A stretch of 64,000 bases of DNA from Lunularia cruciata (Eukaryota > Streptophyta > Marchantiopsida > Lunulariales > Lunulariaceae), in contig OX419756.1 in the NCBI GenBank assembly GCA_948567375.1, positions 42,856,333-42,920,332 on the forward strand, given 5' to 3'. The notes below the pieces were generated by a model. That model was not told where the DNA came from. It searched no databases and saw only the letters and a program-made list of their open reading frames with translations. This document shows, one piece after another, positions 1-12,717 of the stretch. Within the stretch, counting starts at the first letter, position 1, and each line of letters begins with the position of its first letter. Both the position numbers and the translations under genes were made by a program.

Positions 1-1238
1 CTTGGATGATATCTTAATCTATAGCAAGACAGAGGCAGAACACATGAATCATGTGCGAGAAGTCCTAAGACAATTATGACAATGGAAATTTTACTACAAG
101 AAGTCAAAGTGTGCTTTTGGCAGAAGGAGGTTACCTTCTTGGGTCATAAGATCTCATCAGAGGGGATCAAGATGGAGGAAGAGAAGATCAAGGCCATTAT
201 TGATTGGCCTACCCTAAAAGATGCTACAGAAGTACGGGCATTCAATGGATTGGCCAGTTTTTACCGGTGGTTCATCCACTATTTTGCTCATGTGGCTACA
301 CCATTGACTGACCTCTTGGGAAAGAACTCGAGCTTCCAAAGGAACAACAAACATGAAGAAGAATTCTAGAAGTTGAAACATATGGTGTCTTCAAGACCCA
401 TTCTTCAACCATGTGATCCTCAACTACCTTGTGTGGTTGATTTTGATGCTTCTAACTTTGCAATTGGAGGTGTGTTGCAACAAGAATTTCCAAATGGACT
501 ACATCCCATTGCCTTTGTGTCTCGCTGACTAAATACAGCTGAAAGAAATTACTTTGCTTCAGATCGGGAACAACTTGCAATGGTATATGCCACCAAGGTA
601 TGGAGGCATTATCTCTTGGGGAAACAAGTGATCATGCGAATTGATCACAAGCCATTGTTGTAGACCTTACACACTTGGAGCACATGAAGAGTCGACATCA
701 TTGATGGGAAGAGCAACTTCAATTTTTTGACATCAAACTTGAGTACAAACCAGGTCGGTTCCATGTCATCCCTGATGCTCTATCATGATGACCTGATTTG
801 AAGTCCCTTCTTCTCATCGCGGCAGCAATTACGACAGTGTCAATTGACCCCAAGATCCATAACAAGTTTTGGTTAGCTCTACAACAAGATCCCTTCTTCC
901 AAATGGTACATGGTCGTCTAACAATAGGTGACAAGGAGTACAACACCTTCTCCTTCAAGGAAGACCTTCTATTCCATGCGGATTGGATCTATGCTCCAGC
1001 CTAAGGTGATCTTCAACTTGTGCGCCTTCAAGAAGCCCATGATTTACCCATCACTGGTCACATGGGTGTGGACAAGACCTTGGGTACCCTCCAACGTCAA
1101 TGGTGGTGGCCCAACATGACACAAGATGTTTGAGAATTTGTCAGATCGTGTGAGAGCTGCCAACGTAACAAGGCCAGTAACCAGAAGCCGAGTGGACTCC
1201 TTCAACCACTCGCCATTCCATCCACTCACTGGGAGCAT

Positions 1239-1652
1239 GTGAGCTTGGATCTCATCACATCCTTGCCAAAGACAAAACAAGGACACACTACAATCGTGGT
1301 GTTTGTGGATAAGCTTAGTAAGCAAATCCACTTGGCACCAACCTATGATACCGTGGATGCTCCAACCTTAGCGCAAATCTACTTCAACAATGTCTTCAAG
1401 CATCATGGGATGCCACATGTACTCATCTCTGACCGTGATCCTCAATTTACCTGGAAGTTTTGGCAAGCACTCTTCCAGATACTCGACACCAAGCTTGCTT
1501 TGTCCACGGCCTATCATCCTCAAACTGATGGACAAATCAAACATGCAAATTGTACATTGGAGGATATGTTACGAGCCTTTGTCAATGTCCACCATACCAA
1601 TTGGGATGAATGTCTTGCAGCTGCAGAATTTGCCTACAACAATTCCAAATAG
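1239..1652 (+). pseudogene. Ty3/gypsy integrase core fragment
   Basis: This is the longest uninterrupted piece (137 codons) of the broken pol gene. It covers the RNase H-like integrase fold that inserts retrotransposon cDNA into the chromosome. The zinc-binding segment lies just upstream with a CxxC pair (about 1145-1175). The first catalytic Asp is in SLDLITSLP and the second in LISDRDPQF. The position of the catalytic Glu reads Lys (GQIKHANCTLE), so this copy could not be active even without its stops. The ATG at the fragment start is not a real initiation site; it is an internal Met of the polyprotein. Confidence 0.9.
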
Positions 1653-2126
1653 GCAAGCACCAGATTTTCTCCCTTCTTTCTCAATTTTGGCCAAGATCCA
1701 CTTGTTCTAGATTCTCTTCTTGCTCCCCCTCCATCTCAGGTTCCTCATACTTCCACATTCTTGACCACTATATCCCCATCGCTCCAACAAGCCAAGTCTC
1801 ACCTCCTTGTTGCTCAGAATCACCAAAAACAATATGCGGACCATCATCGTCGTGATCTCACCTTTGAAGTTGGTGATAAATTCATGCTATCCTCCAGTAA
1901 CCTCCCTCTCCCACTTGATACCCAAGTTCATAAACTTGCCCCTAACTGGATAGGACCCTTTGATATCACCCAAATTGTCTCTCCTGTTGCTTATCGACTT
2001 GCCTTACCTTGTCACATGCGTATCCCTCCTATCTTTCATGTCTCCAAGTTGAAACCCTTTGTTCCTAACCCCTCTTCCTTTTCCTCTCAAGTCCAACCTC
2101 CTCCTCTTCATGTCCCTATCAATGAT

Positions 2127-2297
2127 CATGAGGAGTACTAAGTTGATCGTATCCTTGCGCATCGCCATATCCAACGAGGCCATCGCCAACATACAGAGTA
2201 CAAGGTCCTTTGGAAAGGGTATCCCCTTCATGATGCCACCTGGGAGCCTCTTTCTCACCTCCAAAATGCACAGACGGCCATCTAGGAATTCAAAGCT
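2127..2297 (+). pseudogene. integrase C-terminal chromodomain fragment
   Basis: Immediately downstream of the integrase, across a stop at 2139-2141, the same frame reads VDRILAHRHIQRG, then EYKVLWKGYP and ATWEPLSHL. These are the three conserved blocks of a chromodomain, including the aromatic residues of YKVLWKGY and the TWEP turn. In chromoviruses this domain is fused to the end of integrase and is thought to steer insertion towards marked chromatin. It identifies the element as a chromovirus. Confidence 0.88.
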
Positions 2298-2339
2298 TCA
2301 ATGGCGACAAAGACGTGACCAACTAGCGGCGGGGGAATA

Positions 2340-2753
2340 TGTAACAATATAGAGTTTAGCGACAAAGTTAGTTGGGCTTACAAAGTAGCACATAAGACAA
2401 AGTAGCCTAGAATATTCCGGAAGTATCTAGGAAGCTTCCCGGTTAGCTTAGCTTGCACCTTAAGTAAGTAGCTTCTAGAAGGAAGCTTCTAGAAGCTTCC
2501 AACTAGCTTAGCTTGCACGCCAAGTAGGCGGCTTCTAGAAGGAAGCTCCTTGAGAAGCTTCCTAGTTAACTTGGCTTGCACTTTAAGAAAGCGGCTTGAG
2601 GAAGCTTCTTGAGAAGCTTCTCTAGGGCCTTGTATGCTACCTATAAATACCAAAGCCAAAGCTCATGCTAGGCATTTGGAGTTTTCCCTCATTCAAGTGT
2701 CCCAATGTCAGTTTCCATTCTCCTATTTCTCTCCTCGGATTCAGTCTTTTACA
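2340..2753 (+). repeat. 3' LTR of the chromovirus (414 bp)
   Basis: The repeat begins TGTAACAATA directly after a G-rich polypurine tract and ends CTTTTACA, with the canonical TG...CA ends. Inside are many short AAGCTTCTAGAAGCTTCC-like palindromic blocks and a TATA-like CTATAAATA near 2640. Related LTRs occur in this window at 11790-12263, 12718-13125, 13277-13789 and 18976-19353, which supports both boundaries. Confidence 0.88.
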
Positions 2754-2762
2754 TAGGAAGTT

Positions 2763-3362
2763 TGTAATATCATTAGCTAGATATATTATCTAGAGGTGGA
2801 ATTTGGCTTAGTAATATCTAGAAGGATGTTATATATGATGTCCTAAGTATATTTGATAGAAGAGTATTTGAACCAAAAGAGTACTTCCACTAATAGTGCA
2901 GAGCTTGAAAACACCTTGAGGTGTTTAGAGCCAATTTTGGAAGCCTAATAAATGAATTAGGCCTCAAAAATGAAGATTCCACTCCTCAAGTGGGAAAAGG
3001 AATTTCATTTTTCCCTTCCCTATTGATCTCATCAAGAGCTTTCCAATGGTACCCCATCCATATTGTTGTGAGCTTCCTACAATAAGATTCCCTCTAGTCA
3101 AACTTGTTTGACCAACTAGATAGGACAAGGATCAACATGTCACCAATCCATGCAACTAATCTAAGGGTGGAACTTGCTAACATGTCAACAATCCATATAT
3201 CTGATCCAAGTGTAGACCTCCCTTTAAATGGATCCTCTTTTCTATATAATAAAGACAAGGTTTTTCTTTGGAACATAAGAGTATTGAGGGATGAAGCCTT
3301 GTGTTCTCCTAGAGATTCTCCTATCCTTTGAACATCAAACTAAGCCCAAATAGTATACAATA
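2763..3362 (+). repeat. LTR-like repeat, second family, copy 1
   Basis: Starting at TGTAATATC, this stretch aligns along its length with 16447-17140, which starts TGTAATACC. Shared blocks include AGAGTACTTC, the run around TTTGACCAACYAGATAGGA, and CATGTCACCMATCCA. Both copies start at the same TGTAATA and the second interrupts another element, so this is a transposed unit, most simply a solo LTR. The right end is approximate. No protein-coding capacity is seen. Confidence 0.65.
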
Positions 3363-5285
3363 TATATTAAAGAGTTCAAGTTGTTCAGGCCTTGTCTTTA
3401 CTATAGATCTTCAATTGAAATGAGGAAGCTTAAGGAAGTTGAGAATTAAGATTCACTATTTTAGAGCTTAAGCTAACTTGATAAATTAATAGTGTACATG
3501 CTGGTGTATTGCAATACTTTGTCCAAATCATCAATATTCTCTACATTGTAAAATTCATATCTAAAGAGTTTGAACAAACAACTCATTTCTATTGGTCCAC
3601 ATCCTTTGACCTCTTCTTCAAAGGTAAATGCTAGCTTATTAGCTTCTATTATATCTAGCATCTTTGCAAACTTGAATGTTTTCTCTATTTAGATGCCGCA
3701 CCAGATTGATAAACCAGATTGATATTAAGTCAGATCATGCTCAGTTGGCTCAAGCTAGATCAAGCTAAGGACATTTTTCTCTTTGCACGCATATTATTTA
3801 AGCAATAAATACTATGTGAATTGGAAGAGAAAAAATTAGAGCTTTTTGTATATATAATATCCTACAAGAATATCAGATAAAAAATTGCATTTTTTTAAAT
3901 ATAATCAATTATCAATTGATGTTATGTTTACGTTTACTCTATCTATATCCTTTCCTTTGTAAAATGTATATTTTTTCTGTAGAAAGAATAAACGATTAAG
4001 ACATTACTTCTAACTACTATTTTTGTGTAGATAAACTATAATAACCCTCTTTACGTATATATAAATGCATATATATGGCATTTTAGAATGGCTGTTTAGT
4101 ATGAGTGTTATGGATCTGTGCTCACTTATATTATAATAATTTAATCAGAAAATAAGGGCAAATCCAAATTTGCAAAATCACTGATTCTGAACTGAAAAAT
4201 TCACTAACACTTAAACTCACTTAATTTCACTGAATTGAAAGGTTAACTAATACTTATCATTGAATAATTAAAGCTTGCCAATCTAACTTAGCAAAATTGA
4301 TTATTATGAATTGCATCAATTCACTACTATATTTGCTACCTATGATACATGAAAGATCTAGCCTGCACTCGTGCCATCATATTCACATCATATCCCAAGA
4401 TCATATTAATTCATTGATTGGAGAATGAGTACATAAGTCAAGAGACATTCCCTACTCAATTAACCAAAATCTGAATTAACTAATATTATCATCCACCCCT
4501 CATCAACTTGTAAATGGTTATCATAAATTTATCATGCGCTCTCTTTGAGCAATCTTATCTATTACATTGAGGATGTTAGAGCTACATAAGTCATATCACT
4601 TGAGGATCTAAAAAAGTATCACCTAGTATAATTATATCAGATAATATTTGTTATAGAGCAATGCACACAATAGTATTTTTTAAGAGTAGTGCACGCACAA
4701 TGTCTGAACTAAACTACAAAATTTAAAAAAAATTAAAATTTTCTCTATTGTCTAGTACAAAAAGTTGTAGAATCATTCAAAACTATTACAAATATTACAT
4801 TGATTGCTTTCTATAAATCCAAATTTAGAAGAAAAAATAAATGACTTTGCTTTATATTCATATGTTTGGAGAATTGAAAGATCTTTGGGAGATTTGGGTT
4901 GCTCTATCTATCCAAAGGATAAATCATCATTTCTTCCTAAATTACATCATATGTGTGGGACCCGGAATGACAACCTGCACCAATATTACTTATCATCTTG
5001 GATCAATATAATCTACTTTAATTTTTGTCTTCTACAAACTATACAAACATTCCCTCTAAATATCCAAAGACAAATCTACTCTAATTTTTGTTGTTTACAA
5101 ACTATAACAACACTCTCTCCAAATTATTCAATCTTTCACATCATGATAAACACTATATCTTTGATGACATCACAAAAACTATAATATTCACTCCACTTAG
5201 TTATCCCTTCTTGAGTTATAATCTTTGCAAATTTGTAGGAAAGTGGTGGAACCAATAGCATTCTATGGCAAATAACTTATATTTC
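3363..5285. other. AT-rich intergenic stretch, no gene seen
   Basis: I see only short, stop-rich frames and simple A/T runs here. The frame at 4804-5184 (126 codons, plus) has low-complexity composition and no domain I recognise. No repeat shared with other parts of the window was noticed. Confidence 0.5.
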
Positions 5286-7076
5286 TCTTAAGTTATAAGT
5301 CATATGGTTAGCAAAAAATTATAACTTAGCAGAGGGAAGGAAAATTGTTTGTGCATCAATTCAAACCAAGAATCTATGGTGGCTTGCTACAAATTCTCAA
5401 AGCACACAATCTATTGAATGTTGCAATTTTTTTTTTAAATCTCATAGTCAATTGGGATAGTTGGATTCAACATTGAAATGACAAAAAAAAACCTTTGTAG
5501 CTTTTCAACATGCAAAAATGACACTAGAATTGGTTTTTTTGCCTTGATGTTTTCTATGTCTTGCCTATGGTCTGCTTTCTTATGCATCACAAGTCTAATA
5601 AAGTCTTTATTTTACAATTTGACATGTTATTTTCTGCTTTCCTCAAGTGGATTGAGAAGATTTGCTATCAACATAAGGTTCCTTAGGGGAATATTTCCAA
5701 GCAAGATCCTCCTCTATAAGTTGCTCTTTAAGACTGGTTTGCATCTCCCCTTTGATATGATTGAAAAGCCTAGTATGATGGAATCCTTTTTCAATTTTTT
5801 TTGGGGAGACTTTGTCTCTAGTTGCCAGGCACTAACCCATGGCAGTAAATAAGTTGACCTTGTAGAGGTGGAACTTATTGTGCTCATCACAATCAAGCAA
5901 GTTTTTCAAATGGAAGCATTGATAATGATGCTTGAATGCAACAATTATGCCTTAATCCATAGGTTGGATTTTTGAGGTTGTATTTGGAAGTAGTGGGTAA
6001 ACTTCAACATTTGGAGTTCAAGAATCATTGGTTATGTGCAAGTGTTCATTGTCAATCAAGAGGATAATATGGTGATTTTTTTATGCATCTCTACATCAAG
6101 TTTTGAGTCATTTTGGCAAGAGTACTCTTGTCATCCAAGCTATTTTTGTTGGACTTGTAGTAAAATCCCAATTGCTTGCCCATATTGCAATTGAAGGAGT
6201 GGTATTTGTGTGCATTGCTTGTGAAGATGGGTGCCAAATTGTGGGCTCCACTAGTGTTTGCAGTAAGGGCAAGAGTAATTCTCATTTATCCTTCTTATAC
6301 CTAACAATCTGCTACTAAGCAATGGTCGGGTCAAACATCATGCAATAGAAGAACCTAGTCTCATCCACATTGTAGATATTGGGAGGATTATAACCTGCAA
6401 GATGAGCACATATCATTGGCAATGTGGATTGAATGGCACCTTCATTAGCAGATCTTGTTTTGCTATGCATTTTGTGGCAAGATTGGAACTTTTGAAGCCA
6501 TTTGAAATCTTGATTTTGCCTTTTGGGATGGCGAGTATATTGGAAAACATTGACAAATCTCTTTTATGAGTTTTGATGTAAGAATAAAATTCTGAGCATG
6601 TCATTGTAGAATCTACAAAGTTAGCACCTTTTCAAGCTTTGGAAGTGTATTGTTCATGGTCATGTTGGTTGAATTTATTTGTTAGTCATAACTTCATAAT
6701 CATGATTCTTATTTAGGATCATATTGTTGTTAGCTTGGAAGGGAACCATTTCAAGATGGAACTTTGACTTTGCCCACTCTACAAGAGCCATCTGGCAGGT
6801 TTTTGTTCTTGTGCTTGGTATAATCATTTCACAAAAAACTTGGTATAATCATTTCACTTGTTTCAACCTAAGCCTAGAGAGCATGACTTCTTGTAAGCTT
6901 GCCAAAGGACTCTAGATACATACAAAAGTGTACAACATGCTGCGTGGTTGCATGCATTGGCAACATTAAAGCACGTCACACTATGAGAAATTGATGATGT
7001 TAGTATGCTATAAATTTATAACCTCCTATAAGTTATACTATATGGAGCAAACCAATTTCATAACTTAGTAGAGGGA
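5286..7076 (-). mobile_element. pogo/Tigger-type DNA transposon, degenerate
   Basis: The minus strand carries a decayed DDE transposase of the pogo/Tigger (CENP-B-like, Tc1-mariner superfamily) type. The stretch between the two terminal repeats is 1.79 kb, close to the usual size of such elements. The ends are two similar blocks, 5289-5337 and 7029-7076, each an imperfect palindrome around AAGTTATA/TATAACTTAG followed by CAGAGGGAA or TAGAGGGAA. I did not identify a clean TA target duplication. The coding region is broken by stops and frameshifts throughout. Confidence 0.72.
5700..6620 (-). pseudogene. pogo/Tigger-like transposase pseudogene
   Basis: Reading the minus strand from about 6620 downwards, the frames give FKSSNLATKC (end of the CENP-B-type DNA-binding region), then a VDET-like box near 6350 (the first catalytic Asp region in this family), ITLALTANTSGAH, NCNMGKQLGFYYKSNKNS, LIDNEHLHI (second Asp), LPNTTSKIQPMD near 5960-5980, and ATRDKVSPKKIEKGFHHT near 5800. 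Block order and spacing match pogo/Tigger transposases, but three frames are needed and several stops occur, so no product is expected. A DNA-binding N-terminus of normal size would reach to about 6850, which fits the element boundary at 7076. Confidence 0.8.
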
Positions 7077-10000
7077 ATCATTATATCTTAAAAATTTTAT
7101 CATAAACTACCATGTGTCTTGCTCAAAGAAAACATAAAAATATCACTAAATATTGTATGTCTTCCTTGAAGAAGACATATTATATATAATAATTCTCAAT
7201 ACATTATAACCTCAAGAAATACCATGCATTTTCATAGTAAGATATATTTCTCATAAGCATTCCCATACAATTGCAGTAGGATAAATTTCTCATACTAAGT
7301 TCCAATTTTACTCTTAGATTTTATTCTGACCTTGCTTTTATCCTTATGCAGCTTGATCTTCCCAACCTTCTTGTCATGCTACATGGTTTCCATTTTACAT
7401 TATTTAGGTCATTTTGGGAATGCACTTCACATGTTCTTGTAGCACAATGTGCAATGGAATCTGAATAGTTTCTTAAAGATCCAGCCTTATCACTCAAAAT
7501 TGATATGGAGTAGTGCTCAAAATGACCAATTTGATTCTGCAAATTTTGGTTCCTATAATGACAATCAATGACAAGTGAAAACTATTCTTTACATTAAAGC
7601 AATGCGCTCACCAAGCTCTTTAGGCTCACCATCTATTAAACCAACCAATGAAATTTATACTTTATAAGCAAAGACCTATACATAGGAGGTCATAAATCCA
7701 AGGCTCATAATTTCTCAAAGGATACACAAGGGAGGTTTAAATGAAAATTTTATGGTTTTGTTTTGGGATAGCAAGGTACAAAAAGAATTTTGCTAGTTAT
7801 CAATAACAAAAAATGCAACAAAATTGAAACATTTCTGGCAAGTTATCAAAAAATGCAACAAAAATAAAGAGTATGTAAAAAATTTGTGTAGTTGGGGTGC
7901 ATATTATGGGCACATATTAGCTAGTTTTGGAGGGAATTTCAAGTAGGTTTGTGGGTTTAATTAGTGATTGCTTATGGGTATGATAAGCTAACATAACAAA
8001 GATTGAAATAACTATAATGTGCATGGAAGAGCCATAACATGCCATGCATCAAAATGAACTCATAAGGAAGCTGATGTGGCATACATGGTAACTTGTTTGA
8101 AAATTTGAAACTTGCTCTCAAGTGTAAACATACACAATCCTTCTCAATGCAAATATAGATAGTTGATTTCTCTTAAGATTGTTTTCCCTCCTATCAGTAT
8201 TAGGTATCAAACAAAAGTACTAACATAGATTGCACACATATTGATCAAAATTTTCACACCAATACTGAAGGAATTGGAGTTTAGTGAAATTAAAAAGCAC
8301 CCTTATTGGAAATTTGGAATAGTAAACTTTGAGTCTTTTATTTTTGTAAACGGAGTTCATGGAAGTGCCAATTGAAGTTCCCCTACCTCCTTTGGTCTCC
8401 AATGGTAATAAAAAATTTCCCTCTTATACCTACATCCAAATCAGTTTTTCATTCTCCACCATATATCCCTAATTTGAATTTTCTACTCTAATTTTAATGC
8501 AAACTTGGGATTCCAAGAGTTGTTGAAAATGGTGTCCCCATTTCCTTCCACCCTTATGGGCAAGGCAAATCCATTTGATGACAATTCAAGAAGCTTGTTA
8601 TCTCTATGACTTCTCCTTCCATGAACTAGGCCAAACCAAACAATCAAAAGTTCAATGATAGATTCAAAGTAATTAGTCATCATAATGCCCATATTTTAGA
8701 TTATTTAGAGGATTCCAAGCACTTCTTGCATATTTTAGGAGGGCCTTTCAAGATGTCAATGTTGAATAGCACAAAACATTTTTCATGATGGCCAATTATC
8801 TAATGAAGTTCAAGAGAGGATTCCATGATGCTATGGATGGATTTAGATTAAAGAAGGAATGGCAAAGATACAAGTACAAGTATGGTACAAGTATAACTTC
8901 CTACAAGTATGCAAGAGATTTCAAGTACAAGAGCACAAGAATCATCTTTGCTTGAATTTTCACTGTATGGATATGATGTTTGGAAGTAAAGCAAACATTT
9001 CTTCACTTGCACTCATAACTTTGGGTTTTTGTATTGCAGCAGACATTATTGAATTGTATGAAAATGGATAGGAAATGGAATCAAAAGTCACCCATGAGGA
9101 GTACAAAGAGCATGTAGGAAAAAGACACTCCCAAATCAAGAACAACCTAATTTGATTCAATTCCTTGTACACAACAAATGAATTCATTTCATTTAACATT
9201 ATTAAGTGCCTGAGGTGATTACAACACTAAAGGTGATAAGGTAGAGTTTGCAAGAAGAAGAAAGCATATCACCACCTTTGGAGTATGTTTAGAGCTTGCA
9301 TTTGAGCATATAGGAGGATAGTCCCATGGAGGAACTTGTACTTGAGGATATTATGGCTATAAAGACAAGAGACCAAGAAGAAGAAGAAAGAGAAAAAAGG
9401 GAGAGCATGAGGATAAGTCTTGTAAAAGAAGGCCTTCCATTGCATCATGCTCCCAAGATATTGCTAACCTTGGGAAATTGAGGGTTGAAACTTTGGAAGC
9501 TAGTAAGAGACTGAAATTAGCAAAGATAGAACCCACAAAAATGGCCAAGATGGAGAACTATAGAGGTAAAGTTGAAGCTGAAAAAAATAGTCTAGTAAAG
9601 TTGAAGTTGAAAAAAATCCACTTTGAAAATATGAGTTAGAGAAGATAATCCTTATCAAGATATGGAAAATCAAATGTGAGAAGCTTATATTCAAGGAGAA
9701 AAAACTTTGATCTAAAAGAATAGAGTGTATGATGCTAGAATTAGCTAGAGCATTGAAGTCTCCTAATGAAATCAAGGGTACAATGAGATTTTAGAGATGT
9801 ATTCTAAGGATGATTCTATCTATGGCTCATCCGATAATGACAATTCAAATTTTGTTTAAATTTTGTGGTAGGTGATTGAAATGTTATGTAAATTTTGTGG
9901 TGGGAGCAAAGCACAGGTGTTGAGGGTGTGGTGTGGATGCAAAGGCTGATATGAATAGGAAAAAAAGGTGTGTATAGGAAATAGGATATGTGCAAGAAAG

Positions 10001-11789
10001 TGTGCATATGAATAGGATATCATACGAAATAAGATACACATAAGCAAGTATGCACATGAACAAGGTGTGCACCTCAATTATTGCAGGCCAATGTGTGCAA
10101 GAAGGGGTGTGGTAGTTAGCCACAAGTAGGGATAGGGGTTTAGAATAAGAACCATTATTTATCAATAAATATTTTATTGATTTTGCACATCCTTACATTT
10201 TTTTATCATTGACTTGGCATCTTTGTTACTTGATGCAAATGTATTTTTTAATTGTTCTTCAAAGGGTCTTAGTACATCCAAAACTAATGTACTCTACATC
10301 AACAACCAAACTTGAAGTAAATAGAGCAAAAAGTTCTTTGGCACAATTTTTTGTTTCAAGTTTGAGTATGCTCACTTTGAGGCATACCTCATATAAGCAA
10401 AAAACTCAAAGAATTGCCTTGACACATCCAAACCTAAATCATTGTGCATCAACTTAACATGAACTAAATGAGCAAAAAATTTCCTTAGCACATCTTTGGT
10501 TTAAATTTTGAGCTAGTCACTTTGATACTAGCATTGACCATCACATAAATGAATATCACAATGAACATTGATACTAGCATTACAAATCAGTGCCATGAAC
10601 ATGATTTTTTGAAAAGAAAATATATTTATGGTTGCATATGTGTACATGAAGGGTATACAAGTCCTCATTCTCTCCTAGGCTCTTCGAGTAGATGAAGACC
10701 TATCTATGGCCAGTGAACATGTCTTTCTTGCAATAGGAGACAACATCTAAGTGACCCTGTCTAAACCGTTGGTCTTTGTCTTGTGAGTGACCATGTCTAT
10801 ACTATTGGTTTGAGTCTACCTATACACATGAAGCCAAGAGTGTTTGGTCATAGCCTCATGTAAAAAAGCACTCCTCTCTTCAACTACCTTGTCTAGTGCA
10901 ATCCTCACCTAATCTTTACTCTTTTGGGTTGTAACTAATTTAGCCTAGATCCTCTCCAACCGTTATATATTAGCAATAAAATAATTTTGGCAAAACTCCT
11001 CTTGAACTCTATAATTCAAGGCCATCAAGCATCTACGGGCCACCTTAAAGTTTAGTGCATTAGCCTTGCACAAATACATGTTTTCTCTCTACTAAATATA
11101 ACTTTCCTTCTAGCTCAACACTCTATAGGAGTCTCTTCTGCATGTAACCTCCCAATAGGTTACAAGCCTTTATATCTTAGCTCAAAGAAGTAAGTCGCTC
11201 CTCTAACTCCATGTCCAATGTCCCAATGCTCGCATATAACTCATCATCCTCTCTCACATGTACATAACTCATCGGAGACTCTCTCAAGATGCATGCAAAC
11301 TCCTCATCTCCTCTCATGGAGATATCAGAAGCAACATCATGGAGATCATCTTTGGGTACAAAAAATTATCAATATCAAAAATCAAAAATCAAAAATCAAA
11401 AAATCAAAATTTAGAATTAAATTCTATCATGAACTTGGATAGGTTCATCTATTTGGTATAATAACAAGTGGATATAAACTAGAAAACATAACATTTTCAA
11501 CATCATGAGCATAACGTCTACTCTTACTCACCCTTATCATCATGGGTCTCCTCTTCCTCTACCTTGTAGAAGGAGTCCTCTTCATCCTCTACATTGCTCT
11601 CATAACTCACCTTGTCTTCACCAATAATACCACTCTCATAGAAAAGATATGTGAGAATTTTCCCTTGGAATGTCATCTTGAATCTAAGCCCATTTGGGTG
11701 GTAGAACTTCCTATGTAAACCTACCAACTCAACCTCAATAGCAAGCATCATAAAATCTACCCAATCATAATACTTATAAGGAGCCTTGG
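7077..11789. other. repeat-rich intergenic stretch, no intact gene
   Basis: No gene is supported. Between about 8850 and 9800 the plus strand, read across stops, has a long Lys/Arg/Glu-rich character (runs such as RPRRRRKRKK near 9370 and a heptad-like stretch to 9760), which may be the corpse of a coiled-coil coding unit. Around 10640-11240 the minus strand has a similar weak coiled-coil look. A short A-rich microsatellite (TCAAAAA units) lies at 11370-11412. None of these matches a family I can name. Confidence 0.45.
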
Positions 11790-12263
11790 GGTAATAATAT
11801 GGAGTTTACACATGAGTCAATCAAGACTAACAAATAGGCCAAATTAGCCAAGAATTCTAAGAATATTCTAGAAGTATGTACGAAGTTACTTGGTACCTTC
11901 CAAGTATTGGGTAATGCACATGCCAAGTAGCAACTTCTAGGAGGAAGCTTCTTGGGAAGCTTCCTAGCTAGCTTAGCTTGCATGCCAAGTAGGTGGCTTC
12001 TAGAAGGAAGCTTCTTGGGAAGTTTCATGACTGGTTTAGCTTGCATGCCAAGTAGGCAGCTTCTAGAAGGAAGCTTTTTGAGAAGTTTCCCAATTAACTT
12101 AGCTTGCACTCAAAGAAGGCAGCTCTCAAGACCCTTGTATGTTCCCTATAAAAACCATAGCCCAAGCTCATGTTAGGCATTCAATATTTCTCTCATCTAA
12201 GAGTCCCATGTGATCTTTTACTCTGATCTTCCATTCTCTTATTTCTCTCCTTGGTCTTTTACA
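11790..12263 (+). repeat. chromovirus solo LTR (474 bp)
   Basis: It starts with a GTAATAATATGG version of the family's TGTAACAATATGG end and finishes CTTGGTCTTTTACA. It holds the same array of AAGCTTCTTGGGAAGCTTCC-type blocks and the pre-terminal CTCCTTGGTCTTTTACA as the LTR at 13277-13789 in reverse orientation. No gag or pol sequence adjoins it, so it is a solo LTR or the edge of a deleted element. Confidence 0.75.
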
Positions 12264-12717
12264 CTTGGCCATCTTAGTCTTCACATGAAGGATAATATGT
12301 CCATGGACCACCTTGGGCCTCTTAGAAGGAATGAAAAACCAACACATTATTTGGAAGAAAGATTTGTATACTTGATAAGCACACTACCAGGCCATGTATA
12401 ACCTAGCAATGAAGTCTTGCATTGGGAACCAATCCTAAACTAAGGTGTGTGGAATAATCCTTTTTTGAGCTATTGTCTCTTGTGCAATGCAACTATTTCC
12501 TTGATGAGTTTTGTTGACACCGTGAAGGACCTCCATGAACCATCTTGGTATGAGTGTTTTGGTCTTATGTGCATAAAAACTCAATGCATGACCAAACTTG
12601 AAAGCCACAAGATGAACAAGGTAAGAGTACAACCTAAAATATTAAAAACGTTCATAAAAACAATCCAAGAGCTAGTGTGTGTAGATAGAAATTTGGGGTG
12701 TGTAGGATGAAATTTGG

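Larger units (their letters stand above)
1..2753 (+). mobile_element. Ty3/gypsy chromovirus, 3' part, degenerate
   Basis: This is the 3' two thirds of an LTR retrotransposon of the Metaviridae chromovirus branch; its 5' end lies outside the window. In order it shows the end of reverse transcriptase with the LDDILIYS form of the catalytic box (about 1-30), the RT connection and RNase H (to about 960), integrase (about 1030-1900), a chromodomain (2127-2297), a purine-rich tract just before 2340, and a 3' LTR (2340-2753). The gene is dead: stops occur within the coding frame near 77, 367, 526, 660, 1129, 1650 and 2139, and the frame shifts. In the integrase core the two Asp residues (SLDLI and SDRDPQF) are present, but the third acidic residue, expected in the GQxE motif, is Lys (GQIK). 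It belongs to the same family as the element at 13277-19353. Confidence 0.93.
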
